Assembly: GCA_021464415.1 (NCBI GenBank)
Contig: CM038470.1
Coordinates: 31,424,122 to 31,488,121 of the forward strand
Source of the DNA: Lonicera japonica
Lineage: Eukaryota > Streptophyta > Magnoliopsida > Dipsacales > Caprifoliaceae
DNA length: 64,000 bases
Reading direction: 5' to 3'
Shown here: positions 10,890 to 21,781 of the stretch, piece after piece
Layout of the letters: the number at the start of each line of letters is the position of its first letter
How positions within the stretch are numbered: position 1 is the first letter of the stretch
Made by a program: the position numbers and the translations under genes
The notes under the pieces: generated by a model
Database searches by the model: none
Seen by the model: the letters and a program-made list of their open reading frames with translations, nothing else
What the model was told of the DNA's origin: nothing

Positions 10890-12841
10890 AGGCAACACCC
10901 TCATAGGTTATAGACGGCAACTTCAGAGCACAATTTCTACACCAAAACTTGTTATTCTCTATCTTATATTTTCAATCTTTAAGCCTTCTTTGGAAGTACT
11001 TTTGATAACATTTATTTCTGCAAAAAATTCAGATCTAATCTTGGCACCTGAAGTGCCACCTTCTAGAGTCAGACCGCTGAATATATTTCTAAAAGGAAAG
11101 CTGATATCCGTCGGAGATTTTCTTTGCAATATTATATTTTCTCTCTCTTATTCTTATTATTATCGCCGGGAAGATAACTAAAATCTCTTATAGTAATCAA
11201 ATAATATATCTGTAAACTAGTTTTATTGTATTTTATAGACTTGTTTAAACTCTTATTTAAGTTTAGTATATATACGTACTTGTTATTTTTGGAAGTACTA
11301 TAAGTGAGTAGGGAGTTGGCTTGCTTGCGCCAACATAAACCGAAAGCATTTACTTCCATTTGAATTATTTTGTAGACTTGTTATATCTGTTGTTCTGTCC
11401 ACTTTTTAGCTGGATAAACTTATTGTTAAGTTATCAATATTTTATTATTTCTAAAACAACCTGAGAAAATCGTTTTCAAAACTAGAAGAAGTAAAGTTAT
11501 TATCGTCCGGAGAAAACCAAGTTTTCAAAACCCGGACTGATAAAGTTTACTTAGAAATTAAACTAAAATATATTATGTCTTCCATATAAACTGTAATGTA
11601 TATGATACACTCTCCTCAAGAGTTTAATTACATATAAAATCAATTCTAATAAAATTCGATATTTTCTAAATTAACCAAATAAAATAATTGATATTATTAT
11701 CTGAGGAAACAATGCCGAATCACTCTCTTTTCAAAAATATATAAGATAAACTTTTGTCACTGTTAATCAGATTTCGACAAAACTAAAATATCGGATCACG
11801 AAATACAAGGTTTTCATCAATTTTCCCATTTTTCCCAAAATCAAGTGTTCATGAGTTATTTCCGAAAAACAGTAGAATATCAGTAAAAGCATCCAAATTT
11901 TTTAACATAGAGTAAACATATAAGATCATTAGAGACCGAAAGGGCAGAACGGGTGTTTAACACCTTTCCAATCCGTAACTAGTTCCCGAACCCTATAGAA
12001 TCTTGATTTCATAGACAAACGTGTAAAGAAAGGCTTATTTGTAGCTCTTCCTCTTACATAACTATTTTGTCCGTTTTATTGTAAAACGTATTGGCGACTC
12101 TGAACGAACTCTCTTGCATCTAGAAATAGGATAGAGGACACCCGATATGAATTATCAACACATAGAAGCAAATGGAATAACGAAAACCTTTCTGATGTTT
12201 CAGACTTCTAAATTAGAGGTTGAGACCCATGGGTCGTATTTGCTGATTCTCACAAAGAGAATGTGGGATTTGTCCTTTATAAAAAAAGACCATAATAATA
12301 ATGAAGGATAACCTAGTTCAAACATATTTTTTAATAGCTATTCGGATATTTCATCTAGACAAAAAACAAACATATTCTTCAAATTCAATTTTCAATATTT
12401 TCAGAACCAGTCTTTAGTCTTCAAATTAAAAATTCAGATTCAGACAATAAAATAAACGCGCCCTTTTTGCTAATTAGTCCATTTTTTATTTTTTATATTT
12501 TAGCCTAGACCAAAATGGTAAATTTCTCTTTTAGTGCTAAGTAGTCTACTTTTTATGTGTTAGCCCCTGTGAACCAAGTTTGATTTTTCAACCAGAGGAG
12601 TAATGTTAACTGCAACCAAACTTCTTGCACAGCCATATATTTCGAGAAATTCCTTCCTTAACTTAAAAAAAATGCAAAATTTGTCTCAAGTATCAGCTTA
12701 CGCCCTCGAAAAACCAAATTCCTAGATCCGTGTTATGCTGCTCGATCCACATAAGCTTAATCCCCCACATCTGTTCATAATCACCGTCGTCTTCTGCCAT
12801 ACCACAAGCATCAAAATGGCCTCGGTGTAAATAAAATTAGA

Positions 12842-13095
12842 GTTGTGATATTTACACTTCACAAAACACTTGGTAATATTTCATTTTTATTCGGTCCTGA
12901 GTAAGATATATGTTGCTCAATGTTTAAGGGTCAAGTATAAGTTTATATATTCGATGTATAGGGACCGAGTAAGGCATTGTCAAGTTTACACTCGATACTA
13001 AAAAACAAAGTAACAAACACCTTATTCTGTTATCAAGGACCAAAATAAAAAATAGAAGTATTACCAAGGATTTTGTAAAGGTGTAAATATCACCT
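12842..13095. mobile_element. MITE with about 60-bp terminal inverted repeats
   Basis: Left end TTGTGATATTTACACTTCAC; right end on the minus strand GAGGTGATATTTACACCTTT. Both continue with ACAAAA..CTTGGTAATA and a block resembling TTTTTATT.CGGTCCT. The interior is non-coding. The family is not identified. Confidence 0.65.
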
Positions 13096-13324
13096 CCCTA
13101 AATTTAGGACTTTCATTTTTAGTATTTACATTAATATTTTTCATATACATACTATGCGTAAAGGAGAAGGGATTTTAGTATACATGATAAAAGTACTCTA
13201 ATTTTAAATAATTAAAATATGATATATATTGGAATTTAAGTGAGAAGATGGAAGTTTTTTAATCCATGATATACTAAGTCACAGGTGAAAATGGTTCAGC
13301 TTTATAAACCAATTTTTTAATGTA

Positions 13325-13333
13325 TTTTTAAAA
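13325..13333. repeat. 9-bp target-site duplication, left copy (MULE)
   Basis: TTTTTAAAA directly abuts the left terminal repeat of the MULE and is repeated exactly at 18133-18141. Nine bases is the duplication length typical of Mutator-like elements. Confidence 0.85.
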
Positions 13334-13717
13334 GGGGCATATGTAATTTGGTACTCGAAGTTTTATAATAATGGTATTTTGATATCCCAAGTTTTACATA
13401 TTGGTAATTTGGTACCCATTTTTAGTTTAATATGTATTTTAATACCCATTATATTAGTTGACCATTAACCTATGTTAAGTCTATTATTTGTAGACCATAA
13501 TACCTATAATGGCCTTAAATGCAACACCAAATGAATATGATCGTTTGAGAGCAAAAATATTTTCGTTTGGTAATCATCTTGCCTTATAAATAGCATCACA
13601 TGCCTATTCAACCACACAATCTATTCAAACAAAAATACACAGCATAAAATAATCTAAATGCAAGCATTTTCAACAATGGGAGGCAGAAAACAACAATGTA
13701 GTTGTAATTAAATAATC

Positions 13718-14010
13718 TGCCAACTGTGTGACAAACATGGCCACACAGCAACACAATGCCTTATTTTCACCAAAATTGTTCAAGCTGTACAAAGTTCAAG
13801 TGTTGCTCAAAGTTCAAATGCTACTCAAAGTTTAAATTGCTACTTTCATTGTGAACAAAGTGGTCATTGGACAAAAGATTGCCCTTGGAAAACATCAAAC
13901 TGTCAGTAGGTTGTGGTGTAAGAAAGCTCTTGACTTCTACAAGAAAATGGAGTAAAGGTAAAAACTTTTTAAAATGTACGAAATGTGAAAATTTTGAATG
14001 ATTGAAAGAT
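13718..14010 (+). pseudogene. Zinc-knuckle plus GRF-type zinc-finger fragment inside the MULE
   Basis: In one frame, 13718-13759 encodes CQLCDKHGHTATQC, a CX2CX4HX4C zinc knuckle. Positions 13838-13882 encode CYFHCEQSGHWTKDC, a knuckle-like motif with C-x3-C instead of C-x2-C. After a stop near 13907 and a frame change, 13912-14010 encodes CGVRKLLTSTRKWSKG, then a block resembling NFLKCTKCENFE, which fits a GRF-type zinc finger. A TGA then falls where tryptophan is usual in that motif. The fragment lies opposite in strand to mudrA. It is either captured host sequence or a second element gene, now broken. No start or splice sites could be set. Confidence 0.6.
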
Positions 14011-14537
14011 GCAATGAAGAATGAGAATGAGACAAGGAACAGCAACATAAGGGTGAAGATGTAGGTCAATTTAGATGGTTTGTGCAATTCATATGAGAAG
14101 AAGATAAAGTTTCCATAGAATATGCATTGTAATAGCATTCAATATATGTACCACAGTTGGACTACACATTAGCTAGCAAAACAACACAGTCCAACTGTGT
14201 TACACACCAAAAAATTGTAGTAACATTTAATGTCCACATATATATACACATATATATATATCACTTGGATATTTGCAAAATAAGACTTAACCAAGTGAGA
14301 TATTAACAAAAAAAATGTTTTCATAAGTTCCACTACTACATATGTAAACTTCTTTCAACCCTATTCAACTCCCTTTTATAATTATAGTTGTGAACTTGTG
14401 GAGTAAGAATTGAACCTGGGTTATAAGTTCTTGAACTGGGTGGATAGAACACCTTTCTTCTAACACCCCGTCCTCCTTTTCTTCTGCCTCTTCCTCTCAG
14501 TGGTGGGAATGCTGGGATAGCAATTGCAGGTCTGAAA

Positions 14538-14551
14538 CCCCCCCCCCCCCC
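14538..14551. repeat. Poly-C run
   Basis: Fourteen consecutive C bases. The true length may be unreliable, as is common for such runs. Confidence 0.7.
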
Positions 14552-14683
14552 GCCCCAACTACTTCTGCTTCAGTCATTCTCCTTCCTTTAAAATAGTTAA
14601 TAATGTTGCTAAAAGTAATTGGATTAAATAGTTATAAAGTAGTTGAAAACATCAAACTGTACATTTAATAATTAAAAATGCAT

Positions 14684-17267
14684 TCAATTAATGTTACATA
14701 TAACCAGAGGAGCAGCTGGCCCTTTGCAAGTCTTTTTATCATTGCTCTTTTTTGGAAGTACTTTATCCCTTCATTTAAGTCTGTTGTTTCTAGGTCTCCC
14801 AAGAGGCATATACAATGGTGGAGGAAGTACTTGGTCTTTGGGCTACAAGAAAGAACACCCTTGATATGCTGACAGTGAATTAATCATAAAACAGTAAATG
14901 AAGTAATTTCTACCTCTTTCCAGTATTTGGAATCTTCAATTGGAGTTACATTGCCTTGATACGTTGACTTATATGCATTAACAGTGAACTAATTATTATA
15001 GTACCTGCAATTGTTGAAAGTAAATGATTAATCAAAGCTACATTTAATGAAGCAATAAATTGAAATATAAATTAATGACATAATGAAGTAGTTATTTGTC
15101 CCATTGTTCTCCCAGTGGCAGAATGACAGCCATGGCATACACACAAGGTATCCCAGATATCTGCCACTCCTTACAGCTGCAGCCTCATTTTTTTAGGTCC
15201 ACTGTCCAACTAGTTCCATTTCTATCAATTTCCTACATGCATCCAATCAGTGGTACCCTCTGTAGTATAATATTTTGTTTCTTCAATTTCTCAATTGCTT
15301 TATCAACCCTAGGAACAATTTTTTCCCCCCATCTCATCCCTAGCCTTTATCCTCCTCCTATACATCAATGACATGACCATAGACTAATACTTTAAAAATA
15401 GTCAAACTAATGGCATGTCCCTCAAGTCAAGTATCATATTATTGAATGACTCTGAAAAATTATTGATGATGTGCTCACATTTGCATGTTGTGTCAAAATA
15501 TGCCCTAATCCAAGCTTCTTTGTCATTATCCTTACTAAATAACTAGAAATAGGCAGCCAACTCATCCTTATAAATTTGTTTCAGCCAATTATCATGCTTT
15601 TCAATCTTGTATGACTTAACAGCCCCTTAGTTTAAGTGTTGCAAGTGCTTCCCACTATGTTTTGCTTTGAAATTCTTATACATATGTTTGAAACAATGCC
15701 TATGTGGGCTTCTAGGGAACACATCCTTAATAGATTCCAATAAACTTTTGCATTCTATCTGACATAAATGTAATTGTTTCCTTATGTCGCATTAAGTAAG
15801 GTTTCAGAATTTGAAGGAATTGAGACCATGAATCATAAGTTTCCCCCTTGTCACATACATGGCCACTGGAAATAGGCCATTGTTCCCATATAAGGAAATT
15901 GCTAATACCACTGCCCCCCACCCATATTTACTTTTCAAAAATGCCCCATCAAGGCTAATCAATGGCCTGCAGCCATGTACAAAACCATCTAAAGACGCTT
16001 TGAATGCAATACAACAACTAACAAATTTATTGTCAACTGGATTTCTCAACCATTCTGCCACATTACCTGGAAGTTTTCTCTAATATCTGCCGACACATTT
16101 CTGGGCATATTCTATAACTTTCATCATACTTCCCATAAATGTTTTCATGACATTTCACCCTAGCATTATATGCAGTATCATAGCTTATTTTCACCCCATG
16201 TTTGCTCCAAATCTTTGTTATTACATCTCTAGGTTTGAAGAATTTATGGTTTCTAATGTCCTCCTCTATCTCATCAACCTCAAACCTAGCAAGCCATGGT
16301 GTTTCTACATCTATCATCACTCATGCCAACTGTGCTGACCCACATACTTGCTTACCCTAGTAGTGTGCTCGTGGGGAACCTTCTTCACTAAAATTCTCCA
16401 CTTACAAGTTGCAACTTTACACCTAAAATCTATTTGTAATTTGTTGTTTTTACTTTGCTCATACTCAAATTTTTTTAACAAAGTAAATCTCCTAAAGAAA
16501 TTCCTACAATGTTGCATTATATTCCACTCCATTTTCTCAGCAATCTCCACCTTACTTGTTTTCTCACTTTCACTATCATCTTCATACATATTTTCAGTTT
16601 TATTAGCAAAATATTTAAAATCATTAATCTCCCCATCACTACTACCCTCAAGACTCACTTATTCATCACTACACTTATCACTGCCACCATTATAAGTAAT
16701 ATCCTCACTATCATCACGACTACCTACACTACCCTTATTAGCCTCCTTATCAGCTTCATATCTATCCTAGTCCCATGGCTTAAATCCACTATTTTGGCTT
16801 TCATTATCACTAGAAGCCATACTATGATACTCATTTTCTGCATTTTGGTCATCAATTCCTAATATTAGCTCTAGTTTATTTAATGGAATATGAATCCTAG
16901 GTGTACTATTCTCGTAATCATATGGACCACTATCATTTATATAGGCTTGACTATCAGAGAAACCTATATTAGGCAACCCACATATCATAGGCAAATACAC
17001 ATATGTCTCATCCATTAATCATTTCCTTTTCTTATTCTCAATTGGATCAGTTTAAAGTGGTTCAAGTTCAATTAATTCAGGTTGAAGTGGTTCTGGTTTA
17101 ATTGGATCAATAAAATCAGGTTCATCATTACTGAGTGCTATAGGTTTTTCTGAGGTATAACTCAAAGGTTGTTTAAGTTTGCCCATAAGTCTAGGTGATC
17201 TTCTTATGACTGAGGGCTTTGGAGACTATTTTCTTGGGGTTTTGAAAGGTGCATTAGGTTTTCCCAT
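14684..17267 (-). pseudogene. Decayed mudrA-type MULE transposase
   Basis: Read on the minus strand from an ATG at 17267. The N-terminal region has at least four in-frame stops. A MuDR N-terminal DNA-binding domain lies at about 16320-16660 (C..TCKWRI..H...H pattern). The transposase core at about 15730-16060 contains ISLDGAFLKSKYGW and a block resembling YGNNGLFPVAMYV, typical of MULE catalytic domains. A SWIM-type finger near 15110-15185 reads CSCKEWQISGIPCVYAMAV, with tyrosine in place of the usual second histidine. The C-terminal end near 14684-14830 retains a GRPRNNR-like motif. Frameshifts and stops throughout mean no full-length protein. Some apparent breaks could be unrecognised introns. 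Confidence 0.9.
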
Positions 17268-18132
17268 TATCCTAAAAACAAAGTGCATATATTCATTGTA
17301 TTAGGTTTACATGCATGGGTGTAAGCACATAAATATTAACATATAAGACAAATTTAAGTAAACAGACAAAACCCTAATTTTTGGGACTACATGCTTCAAT
17401 TTATTAAACATTTGGGGCCGGGAGCATTAATATAAATGTATATAGCAGTAATAAACCCCACATAAACCCTTTATTCTCACATAATCAAAAAGAAACATAT
17501 AATAAACCCCCCATAAACCCCACATTTGAACAAAAGAATTGGAGAAACCCTAAATATTCAACATATATTACAATAAACATTTATATTATACTAATAAACC
17601 TTAATATACATAAACATATATTAGACATATTCTATATTATACAAATAATCCCTAACTAATAAACAAAAACATACCAGTTTATGAAGCACGGATTTTCACC
17701 CCAAGAAGAGATGAAAATTCCACATTTCTATGAAGAATTGCTGAACAACACTGCGACGACGAAGACTTTAGGAATGGTATTCCGTAACCTATTTTAGGGT
17801 TTAATCGAAGATTTTAAGGTTTTATTGAAAGTTTAATGATTCGGGGAAAGAATGAAACCTAGGGTTTTCTCTCTCTAATTCTCAATTGTGTTTGTTAAAA
17901 TATCATCGTCTTTTTTTTTTATGTTTCTTTACTCGACAAAATATCATAGGGTCAATTTTAGAAGAACAAGTAATTATTTGAATTGACCTAACGGAGGTGA
18001 ATGGTTAACTAATAGAATGGGTATTAAAATAACTATTAAACTGAAAATAGGTACCAAATTACCAATATGTAAAACTTGAGGTACCAAAATACCATTATTA
18101 TAAAACTTCGGGTACCGAATTACAAATGGCCT

Positions 18133-18141
18133 TTTTTAAAA
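18133..18141. repeat. 9-bp target-site duplication, right copy (MULE)
   Basis: TTTTTAAAA, identical to 13325-13333, immediately follows the right TIR. Confidence 0.85.
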
Positions 18142-20886
18142 TTATCATCTTTGGTATAAATTTTAAAAATTATTATTATAAAGCTTATTTCACATCAACT
18201 ATACAAACTTTCATGAAGCGAAGTTGAAGTCCTTTTTCTTCCGTGAGAAGCTCAGGTCCTCTTTTTTCTTCTCTTCTTCTCCTACCCATTCGTTGCTCCA
18301 TTTCTTTGTCCTTCCGATATTACTCCTTCTCTTCCGACATTTTCTTTTGCCATGCTTTTAATAAAGAATGCTACCCATCTCTTCTAAAACTATGCCACAA
18401 CTCTCTTCACTAGAAGCTACGCCTGCACTTACTCCGGAACCTACGCCGACATAGCTTTAAATTAGCAAAAGCTGAAACTAATCTCCTGTAGGTGTGGGGT
18501 TATGTGCTACCCATCTCCAATTTATACGAGAAAAAATCTTCAAATTGATTTCGAAATTCCATTTCTGGTCGACAGTTGAATCTGTGAAGTCAGGAGTCTT
18601 TTTTTTGAATATTTGAAGTCGAGTCTTCCCTTCACAATAAATCTCACGCGAAAGAAGGAAAGCTGAGTAAAATAAATGGTTCTTACAAAAAGAAAAAGAA
18701 AGCATCATGAATCTGAACCCATTCTCCAAAAGTCGAATTCGCTGGCGAAACCATCTCTGCCGGTAAATACTAAAAAAATTAAATTAAAACTAATTTAATA
18801 AAATGAAGTAAATTAGGAAATAAAAAAAACCAATTCTAAAAATATAAAAATAATAATTACTCATATTAATAAAAACCAATTCCGAAAAGATAATAAAATA
18901 CATTTATGAAATTTTTAAATATTAATATATATTTTTTTAAATAGTGTACAAACACAAATCGAATTTAAAAACTGTATTTAGAAACTCAACTTGAATTTTT
19001 TTTTTAAAATTTTAACTCAAACTCCAACTAAATAGCCCCTTAAATTTACATCAAAAAATACCCCTTGTGTTCATATAAGCAAATTTAAATAGTTGCTTAC
19101 TAGTTTAAAAATTATCGAACACTATATTTACACACACATCAAGTATATATAGTGTACTGGATTGACATGGCATGCAATAGTGACATTAATGTTGTAAATT
19201 ACTAATATCTATGAATTACAAGAACAGCTCTTGTGAATTACAGTAATATACAGTATTTGCAAAATTACAACTATATTAGCGCATAAAATGAAAATATATG
19301 TACAAAAAAAAAAAAAAAAAAAAAACCTCCATTTAAAACAAGTTTCAAACTCAAGAACATAATTCTATTTTTCTTGAAACAATGTATATCACTTTCTAGT
19401 TAAGTTTTCCATGATTAGAATTTGATTTAATGACCACCATCCCTCTAAATTTCCTCCGCAAAAAAAGCTGCCAAATGCATACGTTCATTTTTTGCGGTAA
19501 CAGTACTTATCAAAGCCAAAATCAACTCCTTTTATTAATGTTTTACTTTTTCGTCGTGTCAACTTAAATGGCAAATTCATTAAACAATACTAATTCACAT
19601 ACTACAGCCCACCCCCATCCCACCCACCACCACCACCCCCAACACCAACACGCACACACAATTTATATATATATATATATATATTATTAGAAAATTTTAA
19701 GGACCGCTATTTAAAAATTATTATTACCGATTGGGTTATTTGAAATACTTTTCGATATAATTTTTTTGATAAAATTTGGTGAGAAATGTTTTTCATCATG
19801 TGTAAAACATCTCCGCCAAATTTCATCAAAAAAAATCAGCTGAAAAGTTGGTTAACTACATGATTAAAAAATATTGGTCCAAAAATAGATATATAAAATC
19901 TAATATTTTTCAATTCTTTAGTTAACCCACTTTTCGGTTGATTCTTTTTTTGGAGGAGATGTTGTAAATATGATGTAAAATATCCCCACCAAATTTTCAT
20001 TAAAAAATTATATTAGGAATCATGCTAAATGACCCGATCCTTAAATAGTGGCCATTACTTGAAATACACTGGTATATAATTATATTATTTAATTTCTTCT
20101 TTATATAACAAATATTTTACCACCAAATTTGAGAAAATGATCGTGATGGAAGCTAGACAAAGCCAAAAATATCCCGGGGCAACTAATTAAGTTGAAAAGT
20201 AGTTGATTTTATGTCCACTTTATTGCGATTTTAATCTTAGCAATTTTAGTTTCTTTTCGATACGTAACACTGTAACAGGTGTATTAGTGTAGCATTTGTA
20301 TAATTACTGATGTAGCATCAAGTGATAATATTATTTAAGAACGAGAATTAGGCCCATTCTTAATACGAGTGTACGTGTGAGACACCTATCAAAGATCAAA
20401 ATAAAAATTTGGCAAACACAAATAAATCTTAATTGATGCTATTTTCAATGGCATGCATGTGTATGAGACAGATTGTACGTGTATCTTAATCATTTAGGAA
20501 ATGAGAAAAAAAATTGGCTAATTTATATTTTAATATATTGTATACTAGATATTATTTGTATTGAACGGCACGGTAAATAAATAAAAAAATAATTAAAAAT
20601 AAGTGTATTGTATAAAGTGACATAAAAAGTTATAAAAATATAAATTAGAATTTAATCGAACCAGTTGAACTTTGTATGTAATTTTATACTCACAATGTCT
20701 ATTGATTATAGACATTGACTACTAGATTTCCAAAATATAACTTATTTTTATTAAAATTGAATTTTTTAACAAAAAGTTACTGACACTTAAATTTTTTTTT
20801 TTAAAAGGTTGATAAAAGACAAAGTGTTCAAATTAGTGGAGATTTGGGTGTCTGTTTTGTGTGTAAGTGAAAATGCTATTGATTTG
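18142..20886. other. Intergenic, AT-rich
   Basis: No gene is recognised. It contains a poly-A tract (about 19300-19325), a CAC/CAA-rich patch and an AT microsatellite (about 19620-19685), and one R1 repeat copy (listed separately). A near-repeat with opposite orientation occurs at about 19740-19850 and 19880-20010 (both with GAAAAAT...CCACCAAATTTTCAT-type text), perhaps a foldback remnant. Confidence 0.4.
19400..19640 (+). repeat. R1 dispersed repeat copy
   Basis: Shares with copies at 42-62 kb the ordered blocks TTCCATGA, CCATCCCTCTAAATTTCCTC, AAAAAAGCTGCCAAAT, TTTTGCGGTAACA, CTTTTTC.TCGTGTCAACTTA and GGCAAATTCATTAA. It is non-coding. Confidence 0.7.
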
Positions 20887-21328
20887 GGGTCCGTTTGGTT
20901 GCCTTTTAAATTGCGAATTAGATAATTTATAATTAAGTAATTTACAATTTTTTTATTTATTAGTGTTTGGTTGTGTAAATTAAACAATTGTAAATATGAT
21001 AATTCAATTTGATTCACAAAAACTCAAATTAAGTCATTTCAAGTAAAACTTGAAATTGCTTAATTCTAGAATTAGATAATTCATTCCAACTCTATTTTTT
21101 GAGAAGATTTAGTTTCTACTCGCGATATTGATGCATCTAGACAAAATTTTAAATAACATAAAATAATATAAAACATGTTTTTATTTTAACAATCGGAATT
21201 TCTCGTTTAAGTTTTCCAAACACTACTTGAATTAGAATTGAATTATTCATAAATGAGCAAATTCAAAATTCTTCAATCGAAAATTAACTAATTATAAAAT
21301 TAAATAATTTACGTAACCAAATGGGCCC
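20887..21328. mobile_element. hAT-like MITE, 442 bp
   Basis: Left end GGGTCCGTTTGGTT; right end on the minus strand GGGCCCATTTGGTT. The flanking 8-mers TTGATTTG (20879-20886) and TTGATGTT (21329-21336) agree at 6 of 8 bases, consistent with an old 8-bp hAT target duplication. The interior is rich in AATT words and non-coding. Confidence 0.7.
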
Positions 21329-21620
21329 TTGATGTTTTAATGTGAAAGGAAATTTAAAGATTAAGATTGATTATATACCATTTAAATGCAATATGAACAT
21401 TTAGATTAGCGGACTTTTTAAATAGACAGTGGTAGTCAAACTTTGTATTTTATAATATTAATATATTCACATGCACATTAATCATTATACATATTTTTTT
21501 ATTACAGATATCGAATCTCATCTATAAACAATGTGTATAATGTGATGACTCTGAGTTCAAGTTAGCCCATGTTTTTTGTTCTTTTTTTTTCCTTTTGCAC
21601 AAATTTATATTTAATTTTAG

Positions 21621-21745
21621 AAGCCTATTCTAAGTGGTAGGCAACCTCCACCCTTGCCTTGAGGTCAAGGGTTCGACTCATGGGGTGGGAGGGGAGGGTT
21701 TTTCTTTATTTGTAGGATTAAGGGAGAGACTTAGACCTCCCTTAA

Positions 21746-21765
<20 letters not shown>
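21621..21765 (+). mobile_element. tRNA-derived SINE
   Basis: A-box-like TAAGTGGTAGG at 21631-21641 and B box GGTTCGACTC at 21670-21679 are spaced as in pol III promoters. A short body follows, ending in a long T run and then an A run (about 21748-21781). No clear target duplication was found. Confidence 0.6.

Positions 21766-21781
<16 letters not shown>

Larger units (their letters stand above)
10581..12090 (+). mobile_element. Ty3/gypsy-like LTR (solo or truncated)
   Basis: It starts TGTAGAGACC and has an array of palindromes (10688-10869), a TATA box (10882), and then a leader-like region. It ends just before TTGGCGACTCTG at 12091, which resembles the primer-binding site following the 5' LTR in Tat/Ogre-type elements (complementary to a tRNA 3' end). 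No gag-pol follows and no second LTR is present in the window. An alternative end at about 12254 would give a 5-bp AAGAG duplication, so the right boundary is uncertain. Confidence 0.45.
13334..18132. mobile_element. Mutator-like element (MULE), 4.8 kb, TIR type
   Basis: Terminal inverted repeats of about 150 bp (13334-13488 and about 17980-18132) are highly similar in inverse orientation, sharing blocks such as AAGTTTTATAATAATGGTAT. Each TIR is itself a short tandem of GGTAC(C)-containing units. The element is flanked by a perfect 9-bp duplication. Inside are a decayed mudrA transposase (minus strand) and a zinc-finger gene fragment (plus strand). It cannot move by its own protein because mudrA has several stops. 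Confidence 0.92.

Noticed and set aside
16348..16862. Hydrophobic plus-strand ORFs in the MULE
   Set aside because: Antisense to the mudrA N-terminal region; composition reflects the reversed Asp/Glu/Ser-rich codons.
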